From Spongiibacteraceae bacterium UBA5047 (GTDB lineage Bacteria; Pseudomonadota; Gammaproteobacteria; Pseudomonadales; Spongiibacteraceae), in contig DIBR01000002.1 of the NCBI GenBank assembly GCA_002415025.1, positions 79,412 through 143,411 on the forward strand: a stretch of DNA of 64,000 nucleotides, read 5' to 3'. Made by a program: the position numbers and the translations under genes. Below the pieces are notes generated by a model. The model was not told the origin of the DNA. It saw nothing but the letters and a program-made list of their open reading frames with translations, and did no database searches. How positions within the stretch are numbered: the stretch's first letter is position 1; each line of letters opens with the position of its first letter. Shown piece by piece: positions 1 through 7,890 of the stretch.

Positions 1-536
1 CCCACCAGATCACCAAAACCCGGCCCCTGGGAAATGGGGTAGGCGCGATCAGCGGGCGACAGGCTGTCGGCAATGCCGCCGCGTGACCAGAATGCCGCAG
101 CGTCGTAAGCACCGCGATCCGCATCGGGGCCGTTGGCGCCCTGACCGTGGCCGCGCACATAGATGATTTTCGGGTTGGCTGCGCGAATTTCGTCAACGTC
201 GATACCGAGCTTTTTGCGGGCGGGCGGCAGAAAATTGGTCAGAAATACATCGGCGTCTTTTACCAGCCGCAATAGCAGGGCATGGCCCTCGGGCGTGCCA
301 ATATCAATGCCGATACTGCGTTTGCTGCGGTTGGGTTGCTCGATCATAAAGTTGATCAGACTGCCGCCGTCCGGCCCGAGCAAACCGGATGTCATCAAGG
401 CGCGTTGGGGGTCACCGGTTTCCGGGTGTTCGATCTTGATCACGTCGGCTCCCCAGTCAGCCAGAATGGCACCGGCTGCGGGAACAAAGGTCCAGCTTGC
501 CACTTCGAGTACGCGTATACCTTCCAGCGCTGACAT
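1..536 (-). CDS. CaiB/BaiF family CoA-transferase (partial, 3' end outside window)
   Basis: The first 178 codons of a class III CoA-transferase are present and the rest runs off the left edge. The N-terminus reads MSALEGIRVLEVASWTFVPA, followed by the family's typical GAILADWGADVIKIE segment. A conserved RGAYDAAAFWSRGG stretch carries an Asp at about residue 145, where the family has its catalytic aspartate. Enzymes of this family move CoA between carboxylic acids without ATP, and so activate acid substrates in degradation pathways. A palindromic operator candidate lies 27 bp upstream of the ATG, shared with other genes of this region. The acid substrate cannot be read from the sequence. In this neighbourhood a hydrophobic acid or a catabolic intermediate is the natural guess. 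Confidence 0.9.
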   Translation of the reverse strand, partial: MSALEGIRVLEVASWTFVPAAGAILADWGADVIKIEHPETGDPQRALMTSGLLGPDGGSLINFMIEQPNRSKRSIGIDIGTPEGHALLLRLVKDADVFLTNFLPPARKKLGIDVDEIRAANPKIIYVRGHGQGANGPDADRGAYDAAAFWSRGGIADSLSPADRAYPISQGPGFGDLV

Positions 537-563
537 GGTGTAACTCCCTCGTTATTCTTTTAA

Positions 564-573
564 TAGTATACTA
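564..573. promoter_or_regulatory. Operator candidate A, TAGTATACTA
   Basis: This is a perfect 10-bp palindrome in an AT-rich gap, 27 bp upstream of the CoA-transferase start codon. Near-identical palindromes occur in front of four other transcription units of the same catabolic region. The half-sites TAGT/ACTA fit the general T-N-G-T...A-C-N-A pattern of FadR-type GntR regulators (family knowledge). Binding by the GntR protein encoded at 9096-10616 is inferred. Confidence 0.6.
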
Positions 574-592
574 ATAATATCGGGCGAAGCCG

Positions 593-2479
593 TCAATGCG
601 TGATAAGGCTGCTGTCGACCGGCCGATACCAAACCGGCGAACTGTAGGCCCGCTCCTGAATAATGGCTGCGCCTTCGAGCGGTGCCTTCAAACCCAGCGC
701 CACGGCATCAAGCAGCAAGTGTTTGGGTGTGGGGGCTTCGAGCACGCGCACGTAGTAAAACGCCGACTGCGCCGGGTCAAAGTCCGGGTCGCGCCAGCGT
801 GCCGCCAGCTGTGCCGCACCAAGCTCTTTGTCGTAGGCGCCGGTGCGGCGGTTGACGGTGTCTGCGATGGCAGGCAGTTTGCCCTTGTTGAGGCTGCGCT
901 CCCCTGACCAGGCAATGTTGTAGATTTTCTCGTGGGTTTCGCCCTTGTAGTCAACCCAGCCCTTCACCATTTGCAGACGATCCAGTTTTGCACTGCGGGG
1001 GTCGTGCTGGGCTATCACTGCAAATTCGGGCGCGCTGCCGGTGGCGGCGTTTGGCAGGTTTGCACCCATGGCAACCCCCCGGTTGCGCGCGAGTTGTGGC
1101 CACTGGTTGTGTTTGAGGTTCAGGTCGCCGAAATCCCAGCTGGCGAATACCTGCAGGGCAATACGCGTGCCGGTGGTGGCGTAGACTTCACGGCGCTTGA
1201 GCGCCGCGATAATGGCCTCGCGGCTGTTGCTGTGGGCCCATACGGCGGCGCGCCCTGACGCTGACATGCTCCAGCCACTGGCGTCCGGGTCGCTGCCTTC
1301 TGGCAGGCTTTTGGTCTCCGGTGTGGATTGGTTGGCGTGTTTGCCCTGAAAGTTGTTTTCCTCGGCGGACGACAGCGCAGTGTGGCTGTCGGTTGAGCCA
1401 ATAAAGCCGAGTTGATAGGGGTTGCTTCCCTGCTTGTGTTCGATGCTTAAACCGCGCAAAAGCGCGCTGCGCAAATAGTCTCCCGCTTGCGGCTGGTAGG
1501 GTTCATAGCCCTGCTGCATGTACCAGCCGTAGGTTTCGAATTGGGCGAACTCGTCATCGGGTGAGAGGATTTCGTGGGTTTCCGAGTCGCCCTTGATCTG
1601 GGTTATTTCAGCCACCGGCTCAATGGCCCGGCGCAGTTGCATATAGGCTTCGCTGAGTGGTTTGCCGCGCAAGGTGCGAAGGTCGAACATGTAGCCCTTG
1701 GAGATATTGGAGTTGTGGGGAATGGAGAGAAACTGAACGCCGCTTTGCGCCTGAGTGTCTGCCAGCCAGCGCCACAAATCTTCGGGGAAGGGGCTGTCGA
1801 CGGCGCTAAAAGGCCGGAAATCGGCGGCTTGCTGGGCATTGGCCGACGACATGACAACGCGATGCAGGTTGGCAGCGCCAGGGGTTGAGCTCCACTCCCA
1901 GCCGATAAAGGTGGTGAATTCACCGGGTGTGTAATAGTGGTCGGCCAGCTGTGTAGCCTCTTCCCAGACGCTGCGTTCCACCAGGCTGGTATCTACCGGC
2001 GAACCGGCAGGCTGGGCCAGTGCTTCGGCGCTGGCGTCGCCCGGTTTGGGCAGCATTTTGCCAAACAGCGCCGAGGCGCTGCCCTGATTGACCAGGTAGC
2101 GGATGAAGTGTTTGGTAAACCACAGGGCGAGTCTGTCGATAGGCCCGGCGTCGTCGGCGCTGTCCAGATCACCGTAGAAGGCCTTGCGGGCAACGCCGTA
2201 AAATTCGGCGTGATCGGCAACCACAATAAAATCCAGTGGCTGGTCAATTTGAACCCGGGCGCGGGTAAAGGGGTGAATCACCGGTTCGCCACGGGCAAAG
2301 CGGTAGGCGGTGTCGGGCGTGGCGCTGTGGTTGCCGTTCAGAAAGGCATCAAATGAATAGGCGCTGTGAACATGGGTGTCGCCCCACAGTAGTATTGGCG
2401 CAGGCGCTGCGCCCGTTGCGGATGTCGCGTTTGCAGGCGGGGCGAAAAACAACAGCAGGCAGATAAGAAGAAAGGGCAT
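593..2479 (-). CDS. DUF3604 domain exported protein, PHP-like metal-binding motifs
   Basis: The 628-residue protein begins with a clear signal peptide (MPFLLICLLLFFAPPANA, predicted cleavage after Ala18), so it should act in the periplasm. The mature part starts with a GDTHVHSAYSFDAF motif (H36-x-H38), followed by VVADHAEFYG around residue 90 and GSTDSHTA near residue 372. These histidine/aspartate clusters resemble metal ligands of PHP-type phosphoesterases. The length is normal for the DUF3604 family, whose biochemical function I do not know with certainty. The gene shares its upstream region with the divergent SDR gene, and an operator candidate lies 102 bp before its start. Its placement suggests it processes an extracellular or periplasmic form of the substrate of this catabolic region, but that is only inference. 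Confidence 0.8.
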   Translation of the reverse strand: MPFLLICLLLFFAPPANATSATGAAPAPILLWGDTHVHSAYSFDAFLNGNHSATPDTAYRFARGEPVIHPFTRARVQIDQPLDFIVVADHAEFYGVARKAFYGDLDSADDAGPIDRLALWFTKHFIRYLVNQGSASALFGKMLPKPGDASAEALAQPAGSPVDTSLVERSVWEEATQLADHYYTPGEFTTFIGWEWSSTPGAANLHRVVMSSANAQQAADFRPFSAVDSPFPEDLWRWLADTQAQSGVQFLSIPHNSNISKGYMFDLRTLRGKPLSEAYMQLRRAIEPVAEITQIKGDSETHEILSPDDEFAQFETYGWYMQQGYEPYQPQAGDYLRSALLRGLSIEHKQGSNPYQLGFIGSTDSHTALSSAEENNFQGKHANQSTPETKSLPEGSDPDASGWSMSASGRAAVWAHSNSREAIIAALKRREVYATTGTRIALQVFASWDFGDLNLKHNQWPQLARNRGVAMGANLPNAATGSAPEFAVIAQHDPRSAKLDRLQMVKGWVDYKGETHEKIYNIAWSGERSLNKGKLPAIADTVNRRTGAYDKELGAAQLAARWRDPDFDPAQSAFYYVRVLEAPTPKHLLLDAVALGLKAPLEGAAIIQERAYSSPVWYRPVDSSLITH

Positions 2480-2581
2480 AGGGCAGCTCTTGTCCGGGGC
2501 GTGTAGGGGTTCAGGTGTACCGGTTCGCGTGTATCGACGGGTGACAGCCGTAATTGCATGAAATCCACAGGTTCTTTATAT

Positions 2582-2591
2582 TAGTATACTG
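2582..2591. promoter_or_regulatory. Operator candidate B, TAGTATACTG
   Basis: One base differs from site A. It sits between the divergent DUF3604 and SDR genes, inside the AT-rich run TATATTAGTATACTGATTAT. It is 102 bp from the DUF3604 start and 84 bp from the SDR start, so it could control both. Confidence 0.55.
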
Positions 2592-2675
2592 ATTATAAAA
2601 CAAGCGGTCGCCGTCTTTTGTGTTTGGCACTCCCAGTGTCAGACGCCGGGGCGCGAGTGCTACCGTGGAGCCAGC

Positions 2676-3515
2676 ATGAGCAGCGAGAAGCGTTATCAAG
2701 GCAGGGTTGCCATTGTCACGGGTGCGTCATCCGGCATCGGTCTCGAAACCGCGCGCTTGCTTGCCCGCAGCGGCGCCACGGTGGTGGCGGTTGCCCGGCG
2801 CGAGGAGCGTCTTGCTGCTTTGCTTGCGCAATTGCAAGCAGACTCGCCCGATTCCATTTACCTCGCCGGTGATATCAGTGACAAAGCCTTTGCTGGCGGT
2901 GTTGTACAACAGGTAGCAGAGCAGTTCGGGCGTGTGGATATCCTTATCAACAACGCCGGCGTTCCGTTGCACCGCATGATTTACAAGATCACGGCAGACG
3001 AAGCCGAAGCGGTCATGCGCACCAACTTTCTGTCTTGCCTGTGGACCTCGTTTGCCGCGATCCCCTTCATGCTGAGAGATGGCGGCGGCATCATTGTTAA
3101 CGTTTCGTCGTTCGGCTCGAAAGTGCCGCCCACCCATGAAGCGGTATACGTGGCTTCCAAATGTGCAATGAACGGATTCACCCGCGGACTCTGGGGCGAC
3201 CTGCAAGGCTCGGGTATACACGCGATGCTGGTGCACCCCGGCCCCATCGCGACTGAAATCTGGTCGAAGCTGGATGAGCCGGGTGCCTACAGCGGGGAGG
3301 TGTATCCGGCCGATCTGGTCGCCAGGCAACTACTGGCTGCCATGGATAAACGCGAATTTGAAATTGTATTGCCGCGCTGGAACTTCAAGCTGTGGATAGC
3401 ACGCTGGCTGTATGCGATTGCGCCGTCGGTGGTGCGAGCGGGTGTAGCGAAGATGGACCCGGTGAATCAGGATGAAGTAGAGGCGCTGCGCCAGCGCCTG
3501 ATAAAAACACCATAA
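2676..3515 (+). CDS. Short-chain dehydrogenase/reductase (SDR)
   Basis: This is a classical SDR of 279 residues. It shows the cofactor-binding TGASSGIG motif near residue 15, the NNAG motif (ILINNAGVP), a catalytic serine in NVSSFGSK, and the YxxxK pair in AVYVASKCA. Such enzymes oxidise alcohols or reduce ketones with NAD(P)(H). The ATG at 2676 is preceded by a GGAG. The C-terminal part has a hydrophobic stretch (LWIARWLYAIAPSVV) that could lie against a membrane, as in some SDRs acting on lipophilic substrates. It is divergent from the DUF3604 gene, with an operator candidate in between. A hydroxysteroid- or terpenoid-like alcohol is possible, but substrate specificity cannot be read from sequence. 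Confidence 0.9.
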   Translation: MSSEKRYQGRVAIVTGASSGIGLETARLLARSGATVVAVARREERLAALLAQLQADSPDSIYLAGDISDKAFAGGVVQQVAEQFGRVDILINNAGVPLHRMIYKITADEAEAVMRTNFLSCLWTSFAAIPFMLRDGGGIIVNVSSFGSKVPPTHEAVYVASKCAMNGFTRGLWGDLQGSGIHAMLVHPGPIATEIWSKLDEPGAYSGEVYPADLVARQLLAAMDKREFEIVLPRWNFKLWIARWLYAIAPSVVRAGVAKMDPVNQDEVEALRQRLIKTP

Positions 3516-3610
3516 GCGTCAGCCCGCTTCCTTACCAATAGACACGCCGTAGCAGACTTCCTACACTTCGCGAGGCCGCTGAGAATATCGAGGGGTCGGG
3601 TGCCAGTTCA

Positions 3611-3634
3611 TTCGCCTGCAGGGCAGGCTCCTAC
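3611..3634 (+). repeat. REP-like 24-nt repeat, copy 1
   Basis: The 24 bases starting TTCGCCTGCAGGGCAGGC and ending CTCCTAC are identical to 50612-50635, about 47 kb away. A diverged inverted copy is at 50662-50685 and a more diverged one near 7386-7409. The unit contains the imperfect stem GCCTGC/GCAGGC and always lies between genes. This matches REP/palindromic-unit elements of gammaproteobacteria. Confidence 0.75.
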
Positions 3635-3693
3635 AGAAGAATCGTCGTGCGCGCCATATTCAAGCGTCGGGCTAATAACAGGGACAATCTGCA

Positions 3694-4308
3694 ATGCTTC
3701 ACACACTTCACCGCGTTTCTGCCTGCGTTATCGGCGCCTTTGTTGCCGTTCACCTGCTGAATCATTTGCTGGCGCTTGAAAGCGTTGATGCCCATATCGC
3801 ATTTATGGAGGCCTTTCGAAACCTCTATCGGATACCGCTGGTCGAAATTTTATTGCTGGCCTGTGTGGCCTTTCAGATTGCCTCCGGTATCTATTTTATA
3901 AAAGCGCGTTGGGGGCAGCGCCGGGGATTCTTTGAGCGTTTGCAGGCGCTATCAGGTGGCTATCTGGCTTATTTCCTGCTGGCGCATGTGGGTGCCGTTT
4001 TATTTGCCCGCACGGTATTCAACCTGGATACCAATTTTAATTTTGCGGCCGCCGGCATTCATGTCTCGCCTTTTCAGTTCTATTTTGTGCCTTATTATTT
4101 TCTTGCGGTGGTCGCCATATTCGGGCACGTGGCCTGCGCGATTCACTGGTTAACGCGCAATCATTTCAGTCTTGCTGCACGAAACCGCATTGGCTATGCC
4201 GCGCTTTCGATTGGTGCGGTTTTGTCTGCGCTGATTGTAGCTGCGCTGGCGGGCGGGTTTTACGAGATCACTATTCCGGCTGAATACACGGCTACTTTTG
4301 GCGCCTGA
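3694..4308 (+). CDS. Polytopic membrane protein, possible b-type cytochrome of the SdhC-like fold
   Basis: This 204-residue protein has about five hydrophobic segments. Histidines sit in or at the ends of helices: AVHLLNHLL near residue 20, LLAHVGAV near residue 103 and IFGHVACAIHW near residue 145. This spacing recalls haem-ligating helices of succinate dehydrogenase/fumarate reductase membrane anchors, which is why I suggest a b-type cytochrome. No flavoprotein or iron-sulphur subunit is encoded next to it, so it is not an ordinary SDH subunit. The start is the ATG at 3694 with a weak ribosome-binding site. The downstream YcaQ-like gene begins 27 bp after the stop and may be co-transcribed. 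Function is uncertain. Confidence 0.6.
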   Translation: MLHTLHRVSACVIGAFVAVHLLNHLLALESVDAHIAFMEAFRNLYRIPLVEILLLACVAFQIASGIYFIKARWGQRRGFFERLQALSGGYLAYFLLAHVGAVLFARTVFNLDTNFNFAAAGIHVSPFQFYFVPYYFLAVVAIFGHVACAIHWLTRNHFSLAARNRIGYAALSIGAVLSALIVAALAGGFYEITIPAEYTATFGA

Positions 4309-4335
4309 CAAGCCGGCACGAACAAGCGACACACA

Positions 4336-5487
4336 ATGACGAGCGAATCACTTTCTCTGACGCAAGCCCGAAAACTTGTGCTGCTATCGCAGCGACTGCC
4401 GCCGGTGAAACCGCCGGGTTCGGCAATCTCGGCTACGCTGTCTGCTATTGAGCATCTGGGCTACATCCAGATTGATACCATTTCTGCGGTTCAGCGAGCG
4501 CATCATCACACCTTGTGGAATCGCAATCCTCGCTATGCACCCTCGCACCTCGACCAGCTGGTTGCCGATAAACAGGTATTTGAATATTGGGCGCACGCTG
4601 CGGCCTATTTGCCGATGCGCGATTTTCGCTTCACTCTGGTGCGCAAGCGGGCTATCGCAAATGGCGATATGAGCCACTGGTACAAGGGCGACAAAAAGCT
4701 GATGAACTCCGTGCTCAAGCGTATCGCGACGGAGGGGCCACTCATGGCCAAGGACTTTGAGCACTCCGGCAAAAAAACCGGTGACTGGGGAAGCAAGCCG
4801 GCCAAGCGTGCGCTGGAATGTCTGTATATGCAGGGCGACCTGATGGTGCCCGAGCGAATCAACTTTCACAAAGTCTATGATTTAACGGAAAGGGTATTGC
4901 CGGAGGGTGTCGATACTGCGGTGCCCTCTTTGGATGAGTACGCGAGGTTTCTGATCACCCGGTATCTTGCCGCCAATGGTCTGGGGCAAGCTGCAGATAT
5001 GGTGTACCTGCTCAAAAATATAAAGCCCAGGGTGCTCACCTGCCTTGCCGACATGGTGGCAGGCGGGGAGCTTTTGCAGGTGAGCGTTGGCAGCAGCGAC
5101 TATTATGCATTGCCTGAGTCCATGCAGCTGCTGGGCAAGCCACTGCCTCGCAGCAAGCTCAAAATACTGTCGCCCTTTGATAACCTTCTTATACAGCGCA
5201 AGCGGATGCGTGCGCTGTTCGATTTCGATTATCAGATTGAGTGTTACGTTCCTGCGGCAAAGCGCCGGTACGGTTATTTTTCATTGCCTGTTCTTTGGGG
5301 TGGGCGACTGGCGGCGCGCATGGATTGTACGGCCGAGCGAAAAACCGGCGTACTGCACATTCATCACTTGGCGCTGGAGCACTGGGTGGAAAAAAAGGAC
5401 GCGTTTTTTTCGGCGCTGGAAAAAGAGCTGAAGGCTTTTCTGCAATTCAATGATTGCAGCCAGTTCGAGCTTCACCGAACGAGCTAG
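4336..5487 (+). CDS. ycaQ: YcaQ/AlkZ-like DNA glycosylase (HTH_42 family)
   Basis: The 383-residue protein has the family's opening layout: an N-terminal helix, then IEHLGYIQIDTIS with the QID signature at residues 45-47, followed by HHHTLWNRNPRY and FEYWAHAAAYLP. In characterised AlkZ/YcaQ proteins the QxD/QxQ loop is catalytic and the enzyme unhooks bulky alkyl adducts or interstrand crosslinks through tandem winged helices. The protein is slightly shorter than E. coli YcaQ (about 410). It follows the cytochrome-like membrane gene by 27 bp and ends in a 4-bp convergent overlap with the acyl-CoA synthetase. A housekeeping repair role is likely. Confidence 0.85.
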   Translation: MTSESLSLTQARKLVLLSQRLPPVKPPGSAISATLSAIEHLGYIQIDTISAVQRAHHHTLWNRNPRYAPSHLDQLVADKQVFEYWAHAAAYLPMRDFRFTLVRKRAIANGDMSHWYKGDKKLMNSVLKRIATEGPLMAKDFEHSGKKTGDWGSKPAKRALECLYMQGDLMVPERINFHKVYDLTERVLPEGVDTAVPSLDEYARFLITRYLAANGLGQAADMVYLLKNIKPRVLTCLADMVAGGELLQVSVGSSDYYALPESMQLLGKPLPRSKLKILSPFDNLLIQRKRMRALFDFDYQIECYVPAAKRRYGYFSLPVLWGGRLAARMDCTAERKTGVLHIHHLALEHWVEKKDAFFSALEKELKAFLQFNDCSQFELHRTS

Positions 5488-7106
5488 GGCACTGCTGAAT
5501 TTTTTTCTGCGGCGTTTTCCAGACGCTCGATCAGTGCGCGGCGATCAATTTTTCCGCTGGAGCGAAACGGCAATTCCGTTACCGGAAGGCTGGTAAACAC
5601 ACTGGGTACCTTGTACGACGACAGAGTGGTTCGCAGTCGCGCCGGCAGGTTGTCTAGATCCAGTTCGGAGACCGTCGCGACGATCGCACCCAGATACAGC
5701 TTGCCGTGGAGGGTAACGCCGGTGACAATCGATTGTGCAATTTCCGGCAGCGCATTGAGGGCGTCTTCAACTTCTTTGGGTGACACGTTGGCGCCTTTGA
5801 TTTTCACTACATCATCACAGCGGCCCTGAAAAAACAGATGCCCGTCTCGGCGAATGACCAGATCTTTGCTGGCATACCAGCCGTCAGCGCTAAAGACCTC
5901 CGCGCGCTCGCGCTTGTACAGGCCCGTCATCAGCGTATCGCCGCGCAGCCATAATTCACCGGCCTCGCCATCATCAAGGTCGCGGCCACTGTCGACATCG
6001 ACAATGCGATACTCCATGCCTTCGGAAGCCCAGCCGAATGAGCCCTGCAGGGATTCCGGCAACATCGATAAATGCCCGGCGGTGTGCGGCCCTGCGGTTT
6101 CTGTCATGCCGAGGGCGTTGCACACTGCCGTGAGTGAAGCGGGTCTCTGGTCGGCAGGCAGGGCACCAAACAGGTAACCGCCACGCAGATGATTGAGCTT
6201 GCGGCCCGGGAATGAGGGGTCATTCTCCAGCGCCTGACCGGCGTGCGGCCAGCCCAGAAACAGGGTGATTTTTTCGGCTTCAATAAAGTCGAGAATGTCT
6301 GCCGGCGCGCTACTGGCGCAACCCATTACCGTTGCGCCGCTTTGCATGGCAGGAAGCAGTTTGTATGACAGGCCGCCTACCCAGAAAAAGGGCATGGAAG
6401 AAAATATGCGGTCGCGGGCGCTGAGCTGCTTTTCTCGGGCCTGTTTGACAGATTGGCGCAGCAGGCTGCCCTGGCTATGGACAATGCCTTTGGGTTCGCC
6501 GGTGCTGCCGGAGGTGTAAATAATAGCGGCGGCATCGCCGGGGGTGACTGCTTGTTCGGCGGCGCTCAGCAGGTTTTCAGACACCGCAGGTGCTTCCGGC
6601 ATAAGTGCCGTTGTGGCCCAGTCGGGCGCCGCAGAGCCATGCATCCAGCAGCGTCGCAAAAAGGGCGCTTCGGGTAGATACTGGATTTCACCACTGCCCA
6701 GCGATGGCAAGGCCTCGGTCAGGCGTTCGCAATAGTTATGGTTGAGATAAGCGGGCTGGAAAATCAGGCTGTGCAAGTCGGCGTGTACGATAAGTTGTCG
6801 CAGTTCGGCGGCCGTAGAGAAAGTGCTGAGCGGCACGCCAACGGCGCCAATGCGATTGATGGCCAGCCAGCTGATGACAAATTCGCAGCTGTTGGCCAGC
6901 AGCAAGCCGATGTTACAGCCTTTGCCAACACCGCTTGCAAGTAGTTGGCGCGCCAGCAAGGCCGATTGGGTATCTGCCTCGGCATAAGTCAGGCGGTGGC
7001 GGTCAAATACGACCAGATCATTGTCGGGCCAGTTCGCACGGGCGCCGGCAATCAGGGCGGGTGCGGTTAGGGCTTCGACAAGGGCGCTGGAAGCGGGTTG
7101 TGGCAT
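5484..7106 (-). CDS. AMP-forming acyl-CoA synthetase / fatty-acid-CoA ligase
   Basis: This 540-residue ANL superfamily enzyme has the AMP-binding P-loop IIYTSGSTGEPKG near residue 200, the ALGMTETAG adenylate motif near residue 335, GELWLRGDTL, and the hinge ASKDLVIRRDGHLFF. Near the C-terminus the catalytic lysine region SSGKIDRRAL is present. It would activate a carboxylic acid to its CoA ester with ATP. The next gene on the other side of the promoter is the DUF35/thiolase-fold pair. An operator candidate lies 38 bp upstream of the ATG, which links it to the region's regulon. The acid could be steroid-, terpenoid- or aryl-derived, and motif reading does not decide this. Confidence 0.9.
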   Translation of the reverse strand: MPQPASSALVEALTAPALIAGARANWPDNDLVVFDRHRLTYAEADTQSALLARQLLASGVGKGCNIGLLLANSCEFVISWLAINRIGAVGVPLSTFSTAAELRQLIVHADLHSLIFQPAYLNHNYCERLTEALPSLGSGEIQYLPEAPFLRRCWMHGSAAPDWATTALMPEAPAVSENLLSAAEQAVTPGDAAAIIYTSGSTGEPKGIVHSQGSLLRQSVKQAREKQLSARDRIFSSMPFFWVGGLSYKLLPAMQSGATVMGCASSAPADILDFIEAEKITLFLGWPHAGQALENDPSFPGRKLNHLRGGYLFGALPADQRPASLTAVCNALGMTETAGPHTAGHLSMLPESLQGSFGWASEGMEYRIVDVDSGRDLDDGEAGELWLRGDTLMTGLYKRERAEVFSADGWYASKDLVIRRDGHLFFQGRCDDVVKIKGANVSPKEVEDALNALPEIAQSIVTGVTLHGKLYLGAIVATVSELDLDNLPARLRTTLSSYKVPSVFTSLPVTELPFRSSGKIDRRALIERLENAAEKNSAVP

Positions 7107-7144
7107 GCCTGGCTCGCCTGTTGTGGATGCTGGGTTGTTAATAA

Positions 7145-7154
7145 TAGTACACTA
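7145..7154. promoter_or_regulatory. Operator candidate C, TAGTACACTA
   Basis: This near-palindrome lies in an AT-rich stretch (AATAATAGTACACTATAATA), 38 bp upstream of the acyl-CoA synthetase start. It differs from site A at one position. The nearest plus-strand gene starts 275 bp away beyond a repeat cluster, so control of that gene by this site is less certain. Confidence 0.55.
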
Positions 7155-7211
7155 TAATAAAGGCGGCGGTCATTGAACTCAAACGCTGTGGTCATTCGAA
7201 CATCGCTGAGT

Positions 7212-7242
7212 TGCCTGATACGCTTCGCTTAATCAGGCCTAC
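7212..7242 (+). repeat. 31-nt repeat, copy 1 of 2 direct copies
   Basis: The 31 bases beginning TGCCTGATACGCTTCGC are identical to those at 7324-7354. Each copy has an internal hairpin CCTGAT/ATCAGG. A related, diverged copy lies in inverted orientation at 7276-7308, giving a direct-inverted-direct cluster between the acyl-CoA synthetase and DUF35 genes. Confidence 0.8.
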
Positions 7243-7275
7243 CCGATCTTATTGGGGTGCAAGCCTTTTCCTGCT

Positions 7276-7308
7276 GTAGGCCTGCATAAGCCGCAGGCGT
7301 TGCAGGCA
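7276..7308 (-). repeat. Diverged inverted copy of the 31-nt repeat
   Basis: It begins GTAGGCCTGCATAAGC and ends TTGCAGGCA. The reverse complement of the flanking 31-nt repeats begins GTAGGCCTGATTAAGC and ends ATCAGGCA, so the ends match while the centre differs. It could form a stem-loop with either neighbour. Confidence 0.6.
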
Positions 7309-7323
7309 AAAGGAGGTAAGGAC

Positions 7324-7354
7324 TGCCTGATACGCTTCGCTTAATCAGGCCTAC
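7324..7354 (+). repeat. 31-nt repeat, copy 2
   Basis: This copy is identical over 31 bases to 7212-7242. It lies 75 bp upstream of the DUF35 gene start. Confidence 0.8.
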
Positions 7355-7385
7355 GAAAGAATAATTCACCAGCAGCGCCGCTTCT

Positions 7386-7409
7386 GTGGGAGCTCGCCCT
7401 GCAAGCGAA
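7386..7409 (-). repeat. Diverged REP-like 24-nt unit
   Basis: It reads GTGGGAGCTCGCCCTGCAAG followed by CGAA. It has the same outline as the inverted 24-nt unit at 50662-50685 (GTAGAAGCCTGCCTTGCAGG...), with several substitutions. It lies 20 bp upstream of the DUF35 start codon and just before its ribosome-binding site. Confidence 0.45.
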
Positions 7410-7428
7410 TAACAATAACGGGAGCGAT

Positions 7429-7890
7429 ATGTCAGCAGAACCAAAACACGGCGGGGTGAATGGTCAGGCGCCTTTCAGAGTGCTGCCGAAAATCAGTGAC
7501 GACGATCGCCCGTTCTGGACGGGGGGCGAGCGCGGCCAGTTGTTGTTGCCGCGCTGTAAAAACTGCAATCGCTGGCATTCGCCGCCTGCGCCCCTGTGCC
7601 CGCACTGTCTGTCGAAGGCATTGGCGTTTGTGCCCTTGAGTGGCCGTGGCAAGGTGTATAGCTTCACGATCAATGTACAGGCCTGGAATCCAACCTTTGA
7701 GCATCCCTATGTGATTGCCGTTATCGAACTGGAGGAGCAGAGCGATTTACGGCTGGTTTCAAATATCTACGGCTGCTCGCCGGAATCCGTTGAAATCGGT
7801 ATGCCGGTATCGGTATTTTTTGAAGCCTTTGAGGATGTCTGGCTGCCCTTGTTCCGGCCGTTGGTTGAGGAGGGTGGCAGCGATGAGTGA
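7429..7890 (+). CDS. DUF35 zinc-ribbon/OB-fold protein, partner of the adjacent thiolase-fold enzyme
   Basis: The 153-residue protein has a rubredoxin-like zinc ribbon with cysteines at 43, 46, 57 and 60 (CKNCNRWH...CPHC), then an OB-fold part beginning VPLSGRGKVYSFTIN. DUF35 proteins usually form complexes with thiolase-fold proteins. The best-known case is the DUF35 part of ChsH2, which binds the steroid retro-aldolase Ltp2. Here the gene overlaps the following thiolase-fold gene by 8 bp, the arrangement expected for obligate partners. The ATG at 7429 has a GGGAG 8 bases upstream. It most likely does not catalyse on its own but is needed for the activity or stability of its neighbour. Confidence 0.85.
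   Translation: MSAEPKHGGVNGQAPFRVLPKISDDDRPFWTGGERGQLLLPRCKNCNRWHSPPAPLCPHCLSKALAFVPLSGRGKVYSFTINVQAWNPTFEHPYVIAVIELEEQSDLRLVSNIYGCSPESVEIGMPVSVFFEAFEDVWLPLFRPLVEEGGSDE

Noticed and set aside
2727..3329. 200-codon open frame opposite the SDR
   Set aside because: The plus strand encodes all SDR motifs; the minus frame has none.
7429..7890. MaoC-type hydratase domain in the DUF35 protein, by analogy with ChsH2
   Set aside because: The protein has only 153 residues with zinc ribbon and OB parts; there is no room for a hot-dog domain.
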